Shown here piece after piece: positions 1-9,104 of a stretch of DNA of 64,000 nt. Position numbers and translations under genes: made by a program. The stretch spans positions 186,001-250,000 of the forward strand of contig JAWKTN010000008.1 of NCBI GenBank assembly GCA_041399065.1, read 5' to 3'. The DNA is from JAGQPD01 sp020426865. Its GTDB lineage: Bacteria; Planctomycetota; Planctomycetia; Pirellulales; Pirellulaceae. Under the pieces are notes generated by a model. The model ran no database searches. It was given only the letters and a program-made list of their open reading frames with translations, and was not told where the DNA came from. Position 1 is the stretch's first letter, and each line of letters opens with the position of its first letter.

Positions 1-2984
1 CCGATTGTATTCGGCAGGCCTGTGCTGCGATCGACGAGACTCGTAGGAGAATGCGCGTGATCTTGCGGAGCGGCGCTGGAGCCAGGAAGCAGCGTCCAGT
101 AGGTGGGGTCGGTCGGTGAGTGCCCGGAATTAGCGACGCGCGCATAGTAGTAATTGCCGCTATGCAACACTTGATCGAACTGTGAGTAGCTTGTGGCGTT
201 GCTCCAGGTCCCCAGATCCGAAAGCGTGTAAAAATTGGATGCTGGTCGGATTCCTTGGCCGGATTCGGCGGCGCTATAGCGATAGCCTGCGATGCCCGCG
301 TTGCCGATGGTCGACGCGTAGTAGCCCGTAGCGATCCAGGTGTGATCGCCCAGCGGATCGTTCGCATCGTAGCTGGCCGTCGGCGTCAGGAAGACATTAT
401 TCGCACCGGGAATGGGGCGACCGGTCGGTACGACATTGTCGGGTATATTCGTACCGTTCAGTCCGCGTGTCTGATAGTAGACGTCCGTGAAATCAACGTT
501 GTCCCATACGGCGGCGCCGTACCCTGCAGGCTGCCCCAACTGCGAAATCTGTTGATCGCTCGTGGAAGACGCTAGTGTGTCACCTGGGCTGGCCAGGTAG
601 TCGATCGGATCGAGATACGTGACCTGGTCGACCGGCACATGATAGTGGGCCAGACGTTCCACCGTTTCACTGGCAACGGCCGCACCGGTGCCATGGCCGA
701 TGAAATGCAAGTCGGCAATGGCCGTCTGTGCCTGCGGGTCAACCAGTCCCAAGTCGATCAACATTCCGAAGAGGGCGTCGCCGGCAGCTTCCGTCCACCC
801 TGACGAGCCTTGAGCAGAGGAGGATGCCCAATCGAACAACACAACCAAATGTCCCGTGGCGTTACTGTCAGTAATCTGCCGAATCTGCCAATCCGACGAG
901 TTCTGATCCCAATGGTTGAATCCATCTTCAAAACCGTCGCTGAAAATCGTCTGCGTCGGTCCCGACGGACTGGAAGTGAGATTGCCAGTGACCAGGACAT
1001 CATCCAACATGATTTCGTCAGTATCCGAAGGGCTGATGTCCAGCAGTCGCGATCCTTCAAACGCCACGCGGACGTCGGCCCAGCTGGTGATGCCCGTGGC
1101 CATTGACGCTAGCGGGATCGACGCCGATAGCCAGTCGCCGGAATCGGTTACCGTGTCGCCGTCGTTTGTGGTGTTGCCCGTCCACACGTTATTGTGCCAG
1201 CTGCCATCGTAGTAAAGGTCGATACTCAATCGCTCGTTGGCGTCGTCCAAATCCTGTGGATCGTAGAAGAATGCCAGATTCAACGAAGTGGGAACGTACC
1301 CGGAGAGATCGCCTAGATTCTTGATCAGCCAACTATTGCCGTAGTCGGTGGAATCCGAGCCATCGCTATCGAAAACGTTAGCGCAGGCGATACCAGTGTG
1401 ACAGGCGTTCAATACGTCACGGCCAAAGTCACGCTGGGGATTGGGGAGGATTGAATCTTGAAGATCGAATCCGCTGAGGGCGGCGTCGTAGTCAAGCAGC
1501 CAGGCGTGCTGCGTATCGGCTGGGGTTCCTTCGTTGGCCGAACGAATGGCCTCGGCCAGTGGCAGCAGTGCGTCACCAGCCGTATCGCCCACGCCAGTGT
1601 CGGTGTCATGGATGAGGACGGTGACGCCACTGTAATTGGCAATCGTGTCGGACAGCAGGTGTTTCGCATCGGCTAGCGGCAGGGGAGGGAACTGCGATTC
1701 CGGCGTGCGCACATTCAGGTGAAAATGGTCGAGGTGGCCACCAATCGCCATGATCGGTACGCCGTCGGCAGGTGTGGGCAATGGGGCCGCACCAGCGGGG
1801 TTCTGATTTCCGGCGACATCGAAGAACACTGATTCAATGCGGTCGGTACCAAGCGATAGGATCGCATCGCGAATCTCGGTTACCGTCGAAACGACCGAAT
1901 TGCCTGGGCCAATATTGGTCACTCCGATATCGAGGTCCATCCCGGCCTCATGCGTGGCGTGAATCCCATTGCCACCCCCTCTTGTGCTGGCTCCCGTAAA
2001 TCGCAGCACGTTTCCCCCCCCGGGATGCACGATCGCCAGGTCATCACGCAGGTCAAGCAGCAGCTCCTTCGACCAGTGAGTCATACCGTTTTCAACGACA
2101 TTCTGGCCGTTGGCCATCCGCGTTGGCGAATCGGCCGTGGTTGTCCAGTTGTTCGGATCGGTACTGAAGGAGACCCACCGCGGCGCGTTGGTGGCATTAA
2201 TATAAGAATCGATCGCCTGATTACTGACGTTGGTGATAGCGTTGGTGTTAAGCACTGCCGCGTTGAACACACTAACGGCGTGCTGGGTCTGGGCATCCAT
2301 GGTACCGTTGACGATAAGCGAGCTGGCTGCGTTGCCCGCCGAGCCATGGAATCCCAAGAAGTGCAATCGCTGTTCGAGGCGGTAGGTATCCAGTCGCGAT
2401 GACGTGTCGTTCGGGTAAGGTACGGCGTTTTCGCCCCAACTGTTGTACCCTTGGCCGACGTGGATCGTAATCTGTCCCGTCCATTCGAGCGGCCCGCCGG
2501 GGCCATCGGTAATGCGGTAGAACGCGGTTGCCACGCCGTCATCGGCGGCAGTCCCCAGTTCGGATTCCGACCGCGACGAAGACTGCACGTTCGGGATGAA
2601 ATAGAACACGCCACGCTGATCGAACGTGCCCCCTTCGCTAAGGTAGTTTCCACTGGTTTCCGCGACAAAACCATCGGGGTTGAATGCCGCGGACGGGCTT
2701 AGTGGTACGTTTGCACCGTTGACGATCTGGAATCGCGGATCGGTGCTCGCAATTGGCAACACATCGTGCAGATCGATTCGCGTTACATCGCCCAGCAGCG
2801 CGCTAAACTCGATATCCTTTGTGCCTGTCAGCAGTTGACGTTCTTCCAACTGTTCGATGCGGCTAACTCGGTATCGCGCGACGTGGTTTTCCCACAACCT
2901 GCGGAAGTTATCTCGCGCCAATTTCGTCTGTTTTGCACTCGCGGATTCGCGCGCACGGTCCCTCGAACGACGACGTTTGGTCAT
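1..2984 (-). CDS. Large planctomycetal surface protein, N-terminal part (runs off left edge)
   Basis: A reading frame open from an ATG at 2984 to the left edge (about 994 codons, no stop; I read every codon). The first 53 residues are basic and end in LEERQLLT, a variant of the planctomycetal LEPRxLLS export motif. Around residue 199 LEQRLHFLGF followed by a G-T-TxxAVxxF pattern resembles a peptidoglycan-binding helical domain. HATHEAGMDLDI (His345, Asp350) and HLDHFHLNVR (His420 to His422 region) match the HxxxxD...HxH zinc ligands of LAS-type peptidases such as MepA. An Asp-rich segment near residues 540-650 resembles a jelly-roll carbohydrate-binding fold. HFIGHGTGAAV near residue 763 resembles the lipase GHSxG elbow, with Gly in place of Ser. 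I infer a secreted wall-active or envelope-anchored protein. The C-terminus is outside the window. The function is inferred from motifs only. Confidence 0.85.
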   Translation of the reverse strand, partial: MTKRRRSRDRARESASAKQTKLARDNFRRLWENHVARYRVSRIEQLEERQLLTGTKDIEFSALLGDVTRIDLHDVLPIASTDPRFQIVNGANVPLSPSAAFNPDGFVAETSGNYLSEGGTFDQRGVFYFIPNVQSSSRSESELGTAADDGVATAFYRITDGPGGPLEWTGQITIHVGQGYNSWGENAVPYPNDTSSRLDTYRLEQRLHFLGFHGSAGNAASSLIVNGTMDAQTQHAVSVFNAAVLNTNAITNVSNQAIDSYINATNAPRWVSFSTDPNNWTTTADSPTRMANGQNVVENGMTHWSKELLLDLRDDLAIVHPGGGNVLRFTGASTRGGGNGIHATHEAGMDLDIGVTNIGPGNSVVSTVTEIRDAILSLGTDRIESVFFDVAGNQNPAGAAPLPTPADGVPIMAIGGHLDHFHLNVRTPESQFPPLPLADAKHLLSDTIANYSGVTVLIHDTDTGVGDTAGDALLPLAEAIRSANEGTPADTQHAWLLDYDAALSGFDLQDSILPNPQRDFGRDVLNACHTGIACANVFDSDGSDSTDYGNSWLIKNLGDLSGYVPTSLNLAFFYDPQDLDDANERLSIDLYYDGSWHNNVWTGNTTNDGDTVTDSGDWLSASIPLASMATGITSWADVRVAFEGSRLLDISPSDTDEIMLDDVLVTGNLTSSPSGPTQTIFSDGFEDGFNHWDQNSSDWQIRQITDSNATGHLVVLFDWASSSAQGSSGWTEAAGDALFGMLIDLGLVDPQAQTAIADLHFIGHGTGAAVASETVERLAHYHVPVDQVTYLDPIDYLASPGDTLASSTSDQQISQLGQPAGYGAAVWDNVDFTDVYYQTRGLNGTNIPDNVVPTGRPIPGANNVFLTPTASYDANDPLGDHTWIATGYYASTIGNAGIAGYRYSAAESGQGIRPASNFYTLSDLGTWSNATSYSQFDQVLHSGNYYYARVANSGHSPTDPTYWTLLPGSSAAPQDHAHSPTSLVDRSTGLPNTI

Positions 2985-3264
2985 GTTACGCTCCACGTTC
3001 CAGAACTGAAACGCTGTTAAAATAGAATCGGACGTAATCTACTCTCGAAGGTCGCCCCACTGTGTCCACCGTTGGCGGTGGCGTCAGACATCGGCGGAAT
3101 AACGCCCTTCGATTCCCTGTCCCTCTGGTGTCAGTGTGGGCGACGTGCTAATTCACGCCGGCGCCGTAAGCCAATTCGACTCGGAGAGTCAAGCTACGGG
3201 ACCGCACTGAGACACCCTCGTGATAACCGGGAGGGGTAAGAATTGCAATACCTGCGCGAAAAAT

Positions 3265-3615
3265 CTACGGCGAATAGGGATTGTTGGGGTCAGCCGGCGG
3301 TCGGATGAACTCGTCGCCCGCACCCTGAGCAAACTCGGGATAGGCTGAGGGGAGGAGCCGGGCGATGAGGAAGACGACGCCGACCGCAGCCAAAGCGGCC
3401 GCGATCGCGGATAGGTAGTGGGCAACGCCGATCTCGCCTTCCACGCCCCCGTTTTGGATGGCGATCACCACCGCAGCAACAATCGCACCGCCAAATTCGC
3501 CCATGAACCACGCCAGAACGACCATAATCTGGAAAAAGAGGGGATTGCGCCCCTTACGGCGCAAGAGTTTCCCCATCGACTTGCACAACATCCAAATGAA
3601 AATGATTTCCAGCAT
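3265..3615 (-). CDS. Small hypothetical membrane protein
   Basis: A 116-residue protein with about three hydrophobic segments (residues 1-12, 27-52 and 66-90) separated by a basic cytoplasmic stretch (KSMGKLLRRKGR) and an acidic, proline-rich tail ending in DPNNPYSP. The start at 3615 follows a GAGGAAACAC region that can serve as a ribosome binding site. It is followed by about 280 bases without a gene before the surface protein at 2984. I do not recognise the family. The hydrophobic pattern and normal codon use for the neighbourhood support a real inner-membrane protein of unknown role. Confidence 0.65.
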   Translation of the reverse strand: MLEIIFIWMLCKSMGKLLRRKGRNPLFFQIMVVLAWFMGEFGGAIVAAVVIAIQNGGVEGEIGVAHYLSAIAAALAAVGVVFLIARLLPSAYPEFAQGAGDEFIRPPADPNNPYSP

Positions 3616-3668
3616 CGAAGTGTTTCCTCCGTGGTGCTGGGCGGTGCTGCTTCGGCGATTCTTCCGAA

Positions 3669-5072
3669 CTAAACTACCAGTCCCAGGTAATTCTGCGCAT
3701 TAGAAAAACAGATGTTACGGATCATCGGTCCCAATAGCTCGTCACAATCCGGGAGTTCCCCATTGGCAACATCGCGACCGACCAGATCGCATAATACACG
3801 ACGGAAGTATTCATGTCGTGGAAACGACATGAAGGAGCGACTGTCGGTGAGCATACCGACGAAACGCGTGAGCAGCCCCAAGTTGGAGAGGGCATTGATT
3901 TGCCACTGCATCGCTTCCTTCTGATCGAGGAACCACCAACCGCTGCCCCACTGGATCTTGCCCGGGACTGAGCCATCCTGGAAGTTGCCGATCATCGTGG
4001 CAAACAGATAGTTGTCGGAAGGGTTAAGGTTATAGAGAATGGTCTTGGGCAGCGCGTTTTCACGGTCCAGGAGATCGAGGAAGGTTCCTAGGCGATCGCC
4101 TTGTTCCCAATCGCCGATCGAGTCGAAGCCGGTGTCGGGGCCGAGTTGTCGATAGAGACGCGTATTGTTGTTCCGCCGCGCGCCGACGTGCATTTGCTTG
4201 GTCCAGCCGCGTGAGGCGTCCAATCGTCCGAAGAAGAGCATCAAAAATCCAGTAAAGCGATCTTGTTCCTCGGGTGACGCGGAAGTGCCACCGCGAGCCT
4301 TGTCGAACAAATGGGCCGCCTCGCGTTCGTCGCAGTACCCTGCTGGTAGCCGACATAGACCGTGGTCGGAGAGTCTGCCTCCTAACGCGTGGAAATCGGC
4401 ATGTCGGCGGCTCAAGGCGTCGAGCATTTTGTCAAGCGAGTCAAGCTCCGTGTTGGCAGTGGCGGCCAACTTATCGAGCCAGGCGTTGAACAATGGCGGT
4501 TGGTCAATCAGGAACGCCTTGTCAGGGCGGAAGGTTGGATATACGCGTGTGGACAGGCCGGAACTGGCAATTCGTTCGTGATCCGTCAGTGCATCGGCCG
4601 GATCGTCGGTCGTGCATACGGCCTTGACGTGGAACGAGTTCAGAATCCCGTGTACGGAAAGCTGATCGCTCGCCAGCAATTCACTGGTACGATTCCAAAT
4701 CGATTCGGCGGTCGTCGGGCTCAGCAATTCGTCGATGCCGAAATATCGCTTCAGTTCCAGATGCGTCCAATGATAGAGCGGATTGCGGAGGGTATGCGGC
4801 ACGGTGGCGGCCCATGCCATGAATTTGTCTTTTGCCGGGGCGTCGCCAGTGCAAAGTGGTTCCGCCACGCCGTTGGACCGCATCGCACGCCATTTGTAAT
4901 GGTCACCTTCCAGCCAGATCTCAAACAAGTTGGCGAAGCGGCGATTCTCCGCAATGTCCTTGGGTGGCAAGTGGCAATGATAATCGAGTATGGGTTCGTT
5001 CTTGGCAAACGTATTGTACAAATGCCGAGCTTTGTCGTTGGTGAGCAAGAACGAGTCGTTGATGAATGTCAT
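3669..5072 (-). CDS. uxaC: Glucuronate isomerase UxaC
   Basis: A 467-residue protein, the usual length for UxaC (about 470). UxaC converts D-glucuronate to D-fructuronate and D-galacturonate to D-tagaturonate in the cytoplasm, the first step of uronate catabolism. The N-terminal DYHCHLPPKDIA contains the HxH metal ligands of the amidohydrolase-like fold, and the family sequence continues through GWTKQMHVGARRNNNTRL, LYNLNPSDNYLFATM, GKIQWGSGWWFLDQ and SFPRHEYFRRVLCDL. I chose the ATG at 5072 (MTFINDSFLL) because the family begins here; the longer frame upstream encodes unrelated residues. It lies 75 bases after the Gfo/Idh oxidoreductase on the same strand, so both may be one sugar-acid operon. 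Confidence 0.95.
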   Translation of the reverse strand: MTFINDSFLLTNDKARHLYNTFAKNEPILDYHCHLPPKDIAENRRFANLFEIWLEGDHYKWRAMRSNGVAEPLCTGDAPAKDKFMAWAATVPHTLRNPLYHWTHLELKRYFGIDELLSPTTAESIWNRTSELLASDQLSVHGILNSFHVKAVCTTDDPADALTDHERIASSGLSTRVYPTFRPDKAFLIDQPPLFNAWLDKLAATANTELDSLDKMLDALSRRHADFHALGGRLSDHGLCRLPAGYCDEREAAHLFDKARGGTSASPEEQDRFTGFLMLFFGRLDASRGWTKQMHVGARRNNNTRLYRQLGPDTGFDSIGDWEQGDRLGTFLDLLDRENALPKTILYNLNPSDNYLFATMIGNFQDGSVPGKIQWGSGWWFLDQKEAMQWQINALSNLGLLTRFVGMLTDSRSFMSFPRHEYFRRVLCDLVGRDVANGELPDCDELLGPMIRNICFSNAQNYLGLVV

Positions 5073-5147
5073 GATCGTTTTGAAAAAATGAGTTGCCCCG
5101 CACCGACATAAATTCGGCCGGGGCAACCGCGTGGTGGATGTCACGAA

Positions 5148-6476
5148 CTAGGCATGAGCCATCAAGGCTTCGTCGACAGAGAACCCGTCGCGGTACTCGC
5201 GATGGATGATCTTGTCCAATTCGGGGGCATTCTCGGCCTTCAGGCCCTGTGCATCCCAGTTAACACGCTTGCCAGACCAGACGGCCAAATTGCCCAGCAG
5301 GATCGTTTCAGTGAGCGGGCCGGCGTAGTCCGGGAAATTCGAGACGGGTTTGTATTCCCCCTTGATCCCCATGATGAACTCGTTGAAATGCCCAGGCGAT
5401 TTGTTGAACTCAATGTCCTTCGGCTCCTCAACGCCAATCAAGTCGTATTCGGCGCCGTAATCGTTGGGCGAATACAGCTTGCCTTCCGACCCGATGATCA
5501 TCAGGCCGCTGTCAGCCGGTTTGATGTCACCCAAGATGTCGGTGCCCGGCCGTTCGCCGCCGTCGTACCAGGTCATCTTCAACGCCGCCCGGTCACCGCG
5601 CGCAGGGAACTCGAAGTCAATCACCGACCAGCCTGGATAAGTGTCGCCATTGTGGCCCGATGTCCGTGCCTGGACCGATGTCGGGTCGCGCAGCTCCAGG
5701 CCCATGAACGGCATATTGAAAGTATGGCAGGCCATGTCGCCCAATGCACCTGTGCCGAAATCCCAATAACCACGCCAGTTGAACGGATGATATGTTTCCG
5801 CGTGGAAGGGGCGGAACGGCGCGGTTCCTAACCATTGATCCCAGTGAATGTGCGGCGGTACTTCTTGCTCTTCCTTGGGACGTTCGTTCCCCTGTGGCCA
5901 AATCGGACGATTCGTCCAGACGTGTACTTCGCGGACCGTGCCCAAACCGCCTTGCTGCAAGAACTTGGCCGCGCGACGCAACCCGTCGTGAGCCGTACCT
6001 TGATTCCCCATTTGCGTAATTACGCCTTGCTTACGCGCCACCTCGCCCATCATGCGGGCTTCCCATATGTCGTGCGTAAGCGGCTTCTGGCAGAAACAAT
6101 GCTTGCCCAACATCATCGCACTGATCGAAACCAAGGCGTGGTTGTGGTCCGGAGTGCTGACCGTTACCGCATCAAACTTGTCACCCAACTCGGCAAACAT
6201 CTCACGGAAATCGACAAACTTCTTCGCATCCGGATAATTGTTCGCCTTCTTGTTCAGATTGCGCTCGTCAATGTCACAGATGCCAACGACTTTCGCCAGG
6301 CGTCCAGCATCCGATGAATCGCTATCCCCTTTGCCACCGACACCCACACAGGCAATTTGAACCTGACTGTTGGCGTCCTGGGCCCGCACTGGCTTGAGCG
6401 ACCCCGTCGCCCAAAAGCCAACGCCCACCGCCGCCGTTGTTTGCATAAACTTTCGTCGATTCGCACGTAATTTCAT
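5148..6476 (-). CDS. Tat-exported Gfo/Idh/MocA family oxidoreductase
   Basis: A 442-residue protein. NRRKFMQTTAAVGVGFWA is a twin-arginine signal, with likely cleavage after VRAQ, so the protein should act outside the cytoplasmic membrane as many planctomycete Gfo/Idh proteins do. The Rossmann part shows IACVGVGGKGDSD and VTVSTPDHNHA. The usual EKP motif appears as CQKPLTHDIWEAR. The C-terminal half (WRGYWDFGTGALGDMACH) is the standard substrate-binding sheet domain. NAD(P)-dependent sugar dehydrogenation or a related reaction is expected from the family; the substrate is unknown. Its position directly upstream of uxaC suggests uronate or polysaccharide breakdown. A divergent 174-base region separates it from the LRR gene and should hold both promoters. 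Confidence 0.92.
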   Translation of the reverse strand: MKLRANRRKFMQTTAAVGVGFWATGSLKPVRAQDANSQVQIACVGVGGKGDSDSSDAGRLAKVVGICDIDERNLNKKANNYPDAKKFVDFREMFAELGDKFDAVTVSTPDHNHALVSISAMMLGKHCFCQKPLTHDIWEARMMGEVARKQGVITQMGNQGTAHDGLRRAAKFLQQGGLGTVREVHVWTNRPIWPQGNERPKEEQEVPPHIHWDQWLGTAPFRPFHAETYHPFNWRGYWDFGTGALGDMACHTFNMPFMGLELRDPTSVQARTSGHNGDTYPGWSVIDFEFPARGDRAALKMTWYDGGERPGTDILGDIKPADSGLMIIGSEGKLYSPNDYGAEYDLIGVEEPKDIEFNKSPGHFNEFIMGIKGEYKPVSNFPDYAGPLTETILLGNLAVWSGKRVNWDAQGLKAENAPELDKIIHREYRDGFSVDEALMAHA

Positions 6477-6650
6477 GGACGATTTCTCCTAAGTGAAGTC
6501 CGCAATGTCTTCGGCAATTCGCGTTGTCGCGACAAACTGTCTGGATCCCATGCGTTCAACCCTGACATCTGGCCAACCGCCACAGTATACTCATAGGCAA
6601 TTCGGGTTGAAACTACCTATCAGGTTCAAAAAAAAGAGGAGCTGCAAGAT

Positions 6651-8006
6651 ATGCCGCGCTACCGATTTATTACAATTTCGATTGCTCTGCCAGGTGTCGC
6701 GACCGGGCACATGGCGCATGACACATCATTCACCCGCTATCGCCGCTTCTGCCAGGCATGGCTGTGCTTGAGCTGGCTGTGCTTGAGCTGGCTGTGCCTG
6801 AGCTCCCTGGCAACCGGGCTTGCCCAGGACGCCCGGGCCGACGAATCCGAAAGAATCTCGCAACTGCGAGATCGAGGCGCCGCAGTGCAACTGAAGGAAG
6901 GTCACGCGGTATCAGCAGATCTGTCGCAGCTGGATCCCGAACCAGCGGATCTCCAGGCGCTGGCCGGTCTCCCCCAACTCAAGAAGCTCGTGCTTTTCGG
7001 CCGGCGTATTTCCGACGACAGCATTCCGCTGATCATGGCGATCCCGGCATTGGAGGACCTGACCATGGAAAAGGTGGAGGTCACCGACGCTGGGCTGAAA
7101 CAGCTATCGCAAATGAAACAGTTACGCCGGATCAGCCTGCCGTTATCCAGTGCCAGCGACGAGGGGCTGCAAAACCTCGCGGCGATCCCGGGGCTGACGC
7201 ACGTATCCCTGTTGAGAACGAACACCGGCGACGGGACCCTCACGGCTTTGGCAGAAACGCAGCAATTGGAATTGTTGGACGTCCGTTACACCAAGGTCTC
7301 CAACAAAGGTATTGCCGCGTTGGCCAATCAAGAGAAGCTGAAGAATTTCAAAGGGACCGGCAAGGCAATCGGTGACAAAAGTGCGGCTGTGCTCGCCGGC
7401 ATCCCCACGCTCAAGGCGATTGGCTTGGACGATACGGATATCACCGACGACGGGCTTGCCGAATTGTCGAAGTTGCCGAACGTCATTGAGCTGTACTTGA
7501 CGCGCGTCTATATTACCGACGCGGGGTTGCCCCACTTGGGCAAAATGACCAAATTGAACAAGCTGCGGATTCGTGGCATCGCCATCTCTGGCACGGACTT
7601 GTCGCCATTGTCGCCGCTGACCGAATTGACCGAGATCGATCTCAGTGAAACGGCGTTGCGAGATCCTGGCGTAAAGGCACTGGCCAAGTTACCGAAGCTT
7701 GCGTCGGTCAATCTTTGGCTGACGCTCGTTGGTGATGCCGCCATCGACGATCTGACCACGATGCCCAAGCTGACGACGTTGAACCTGGACAAGACCGCGA
7801 TTACGGATGCCGGGATCAAGAAACTGGAAGGATTTGATCAGCTTAAGTGGCTGCACGTCGGTTCGACGAATATCACCGACCAGTCCATACCGGCGTTGTC
7901 GTCGTTGAAGAACCTGAGCTATTTGAGTATCACTTTTACCAAGATTACGGAAGCCGGTTACGAGAAACTGCAAGCGGCTTTGCCAAATACCAAGATCGAA
8001 CACTAA
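6651..8006 (+). CDS. Secreted leucine-rich-repeat protein
   Basis: A 451-residue protein. The start at 6651 is supported by GAGGAG ten bases upstream. The first 70 residues form an unusually long N-terminus with the hydrophobic core made of three exact WLCLS units, then a signal-peptidase-like end near LATGLAQDARA. From about residue 100 on it is a solenoid of roughly 24-residue leucine-rich repeats with consensus LxxLxxLxxLxLxxTxITDxGLxxL, ending in ITEAGYEKLQAALPNTKIEH. Such proteins are abundant in planctomycetes, and a protein-binding role is typical of the fold. It precedes the ThuA gene by 54 bases on the same strand. No catalytic motif was seen. Confidence 0.88.
   Translation: MPRYRFITISIALPGVATGHMAHDTSFTRYRRFCQAWLCLSWLCLSWLCLSSLATGLAQDARADESERISQLRDRGAAVQLKEGHAVSADLSQLDPEPADLQALAGLPQLKKLVLFGRRISDDSIPLIMAIPALEDLTMEKVEVTDAGLKQLSQMKQLRRISLPLSSASDEGLQNLAAIPGLTHVSLLRTNTGDGTLTALAETQQLELLDVRYTKVSNKGIAALANQEKLKNFKGTGKAIGDKSAAVLAGIPTLKAIGLDDTDITDDGLAELSKLPNVIELYLTRVYITDAGLPHLGKMTKLNKLRIRGIAISGTDLSPLSPLTELTEIDLSETALRDPGVKALAKLPKLASVNLWLTLVGDAAIDDLTTMPKLTTLNLDKTAITDAGIKKLEGFDQLKWLHVGSTNITDQSIPALSSLKNLSYLSITFTKITEAGYEKLQAALPNTKIEH
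6759..6803 (+). repeat. 15-bp tandem repeat (3 units) inside a signal peptide
   Basis: Three head-to-tail copies of TGGCTGTGCTTGAGC (the third with one T to C change), in frame, each encoding WLCLS at residues 37-51 of the LRR protein. Because the unit is a multiple of three, copy-number change would lengthen or shorten the hydrophobic core of the signal peptide without a frameshift. Confidence 0.95.
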
Positions 8007-8060
8007 AGTCTGAATTTTATACGATATTGTGGTGAATTGCCGGGAAAGGACGACGAGATC

Positions 8061-9089
8061 ATGAAGTGCATGAATTACGCGACGCTGGGGATTGTGGTAA
8101 CACTGGCGTGCTCCTTTGTCGGCGCAACTGCGTCGCTCGGAGGCGCGGCCGACGATCCTCGCTGGTTGACGCTGCAAGGGGGCGACGGACCTGGACGCGG
8201 TAAGCAGATCGTGTTGGTGTCGGGGGATGAGGAGTACCGGAGCGAAGAGCTGATACCGCAGTTGGCGAAGATTCTGGCAAAGCATCACGGCTTTCGTTGC
8301 ACGGTGCTGTTTGCCATCAATCGCGACAGCCACGAAATCGACCCACAAACGCTGGACAACATTCCCGGACTGGAAGCCCTCGACACGGCCGACATGATGA
8401 TCATCTTCACTCGGTTCCGGCAGTTGCCCGATGATCAGATGAAGCACATTGTCGATTTCGTGAACAGCGGCAAACCGATGTTGGGGCTGCGGACGGCGAC
8501 GCACGCCTTCAATTACAAGTCGAACGACAGCCCGTTTGCAAAATATTCTTTTCAAAGCCGCGACTGGCCCGGAGGTTTTGGCCGTCAGGTTTTAGGTGAG
8601 ACATGGATCAGTCATCACGGGCATCATCAACGCGAGAGCACCCGCGGACGGATTGCCGAAACGGCGAAGGATCACCCGATCGCCAGAGGCCTCGATGACA
8701 TTTGGGGGCCGTCTGACGTGTATGGCTTGACGCAACTGCAAGGAGACTGCACGCCGATCGTAGAGGGTGTTGTGCTCAAAGGAATGCATCCCGGTGACGA
8801 GCCCAACACCGAAAAGACGGTGCTGCCGATCGCTTGGACGAAGACTTTTACCGGAAGCAGTGGAAAGGCTGCGCGGGTTTTCACTACCACAATGGGGCAC
8901 GGCGGCGACCTTCAAAGCGAGGGTGTGCGACGGATGTTGGTCAACGCCACGTACTGGTGTCTGGGGATGGAGGACAAGATTCCTGCGCGCGCCACCGTCG
9001 ATCTTGTTGGCGAGTATGACCCGAATCCCATTGGCGTCGGTGGACACAAGAAAGGCCTCAAGCCAGCGGACCACGCGGATTCCGAGTGA
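8061..9089 (+). CDS. Secreted ThuA-domain protein
   Basis: A 342-residue protein. The start at 8061 (MKCMNYATLG) has GGAAAGGA about ten bases upstream and gives a clean signal peptide ending near GGAADDP. The body has the ThuA / class I glutamine-amidotransferase-like fold: KQIVLVSGDEEYRSEE, ADMMIIFTRFRQLPDDQ, GKPMLGLRTATHAF and TTMGHGGDLQSEGVRRMLVNATYWCLG. ThuA domains occur in planctomycete proteins linked to sugar or polysaccharide use; the exact reaction is unknown. It sits between the LRR gene and the CPBP protease, 16 bases before the latter, so these may be one transcript. Confidence 0.88.
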   Translation: MKCMNYATLGIVVTLACSFVGATASLGGAADDPRWLTLQGGDGPGRGKQIVLVSGDEEYRSEELIPQLAKILAKHHGFRCTVLFAINRDSHEIDPQTLDNIPGLEALDTADMMIIFTRFRQLPDDQMKHIVDFVNSGKPMLGLRTATHAFNYKSNDSPFAKYSFQSRDWPGGFGRQVLGETWISHHGHHQRESTRGRIAETAKDHPIARGLDDIWGPSDVYGLTQLQGDCTPIVEGVVLKGMHPGDEPNTEKTVLPIAWTKTFTGSSGKAARVFTTTMGHGGDLQSEGVRRMLVNATYWCLGMEDKIPARATVDLVGEYDPNPIGVGGHKKGLKPADHADSE

Positions 9090-9104
9090 CGCGTTGGGGG
9101 TATA

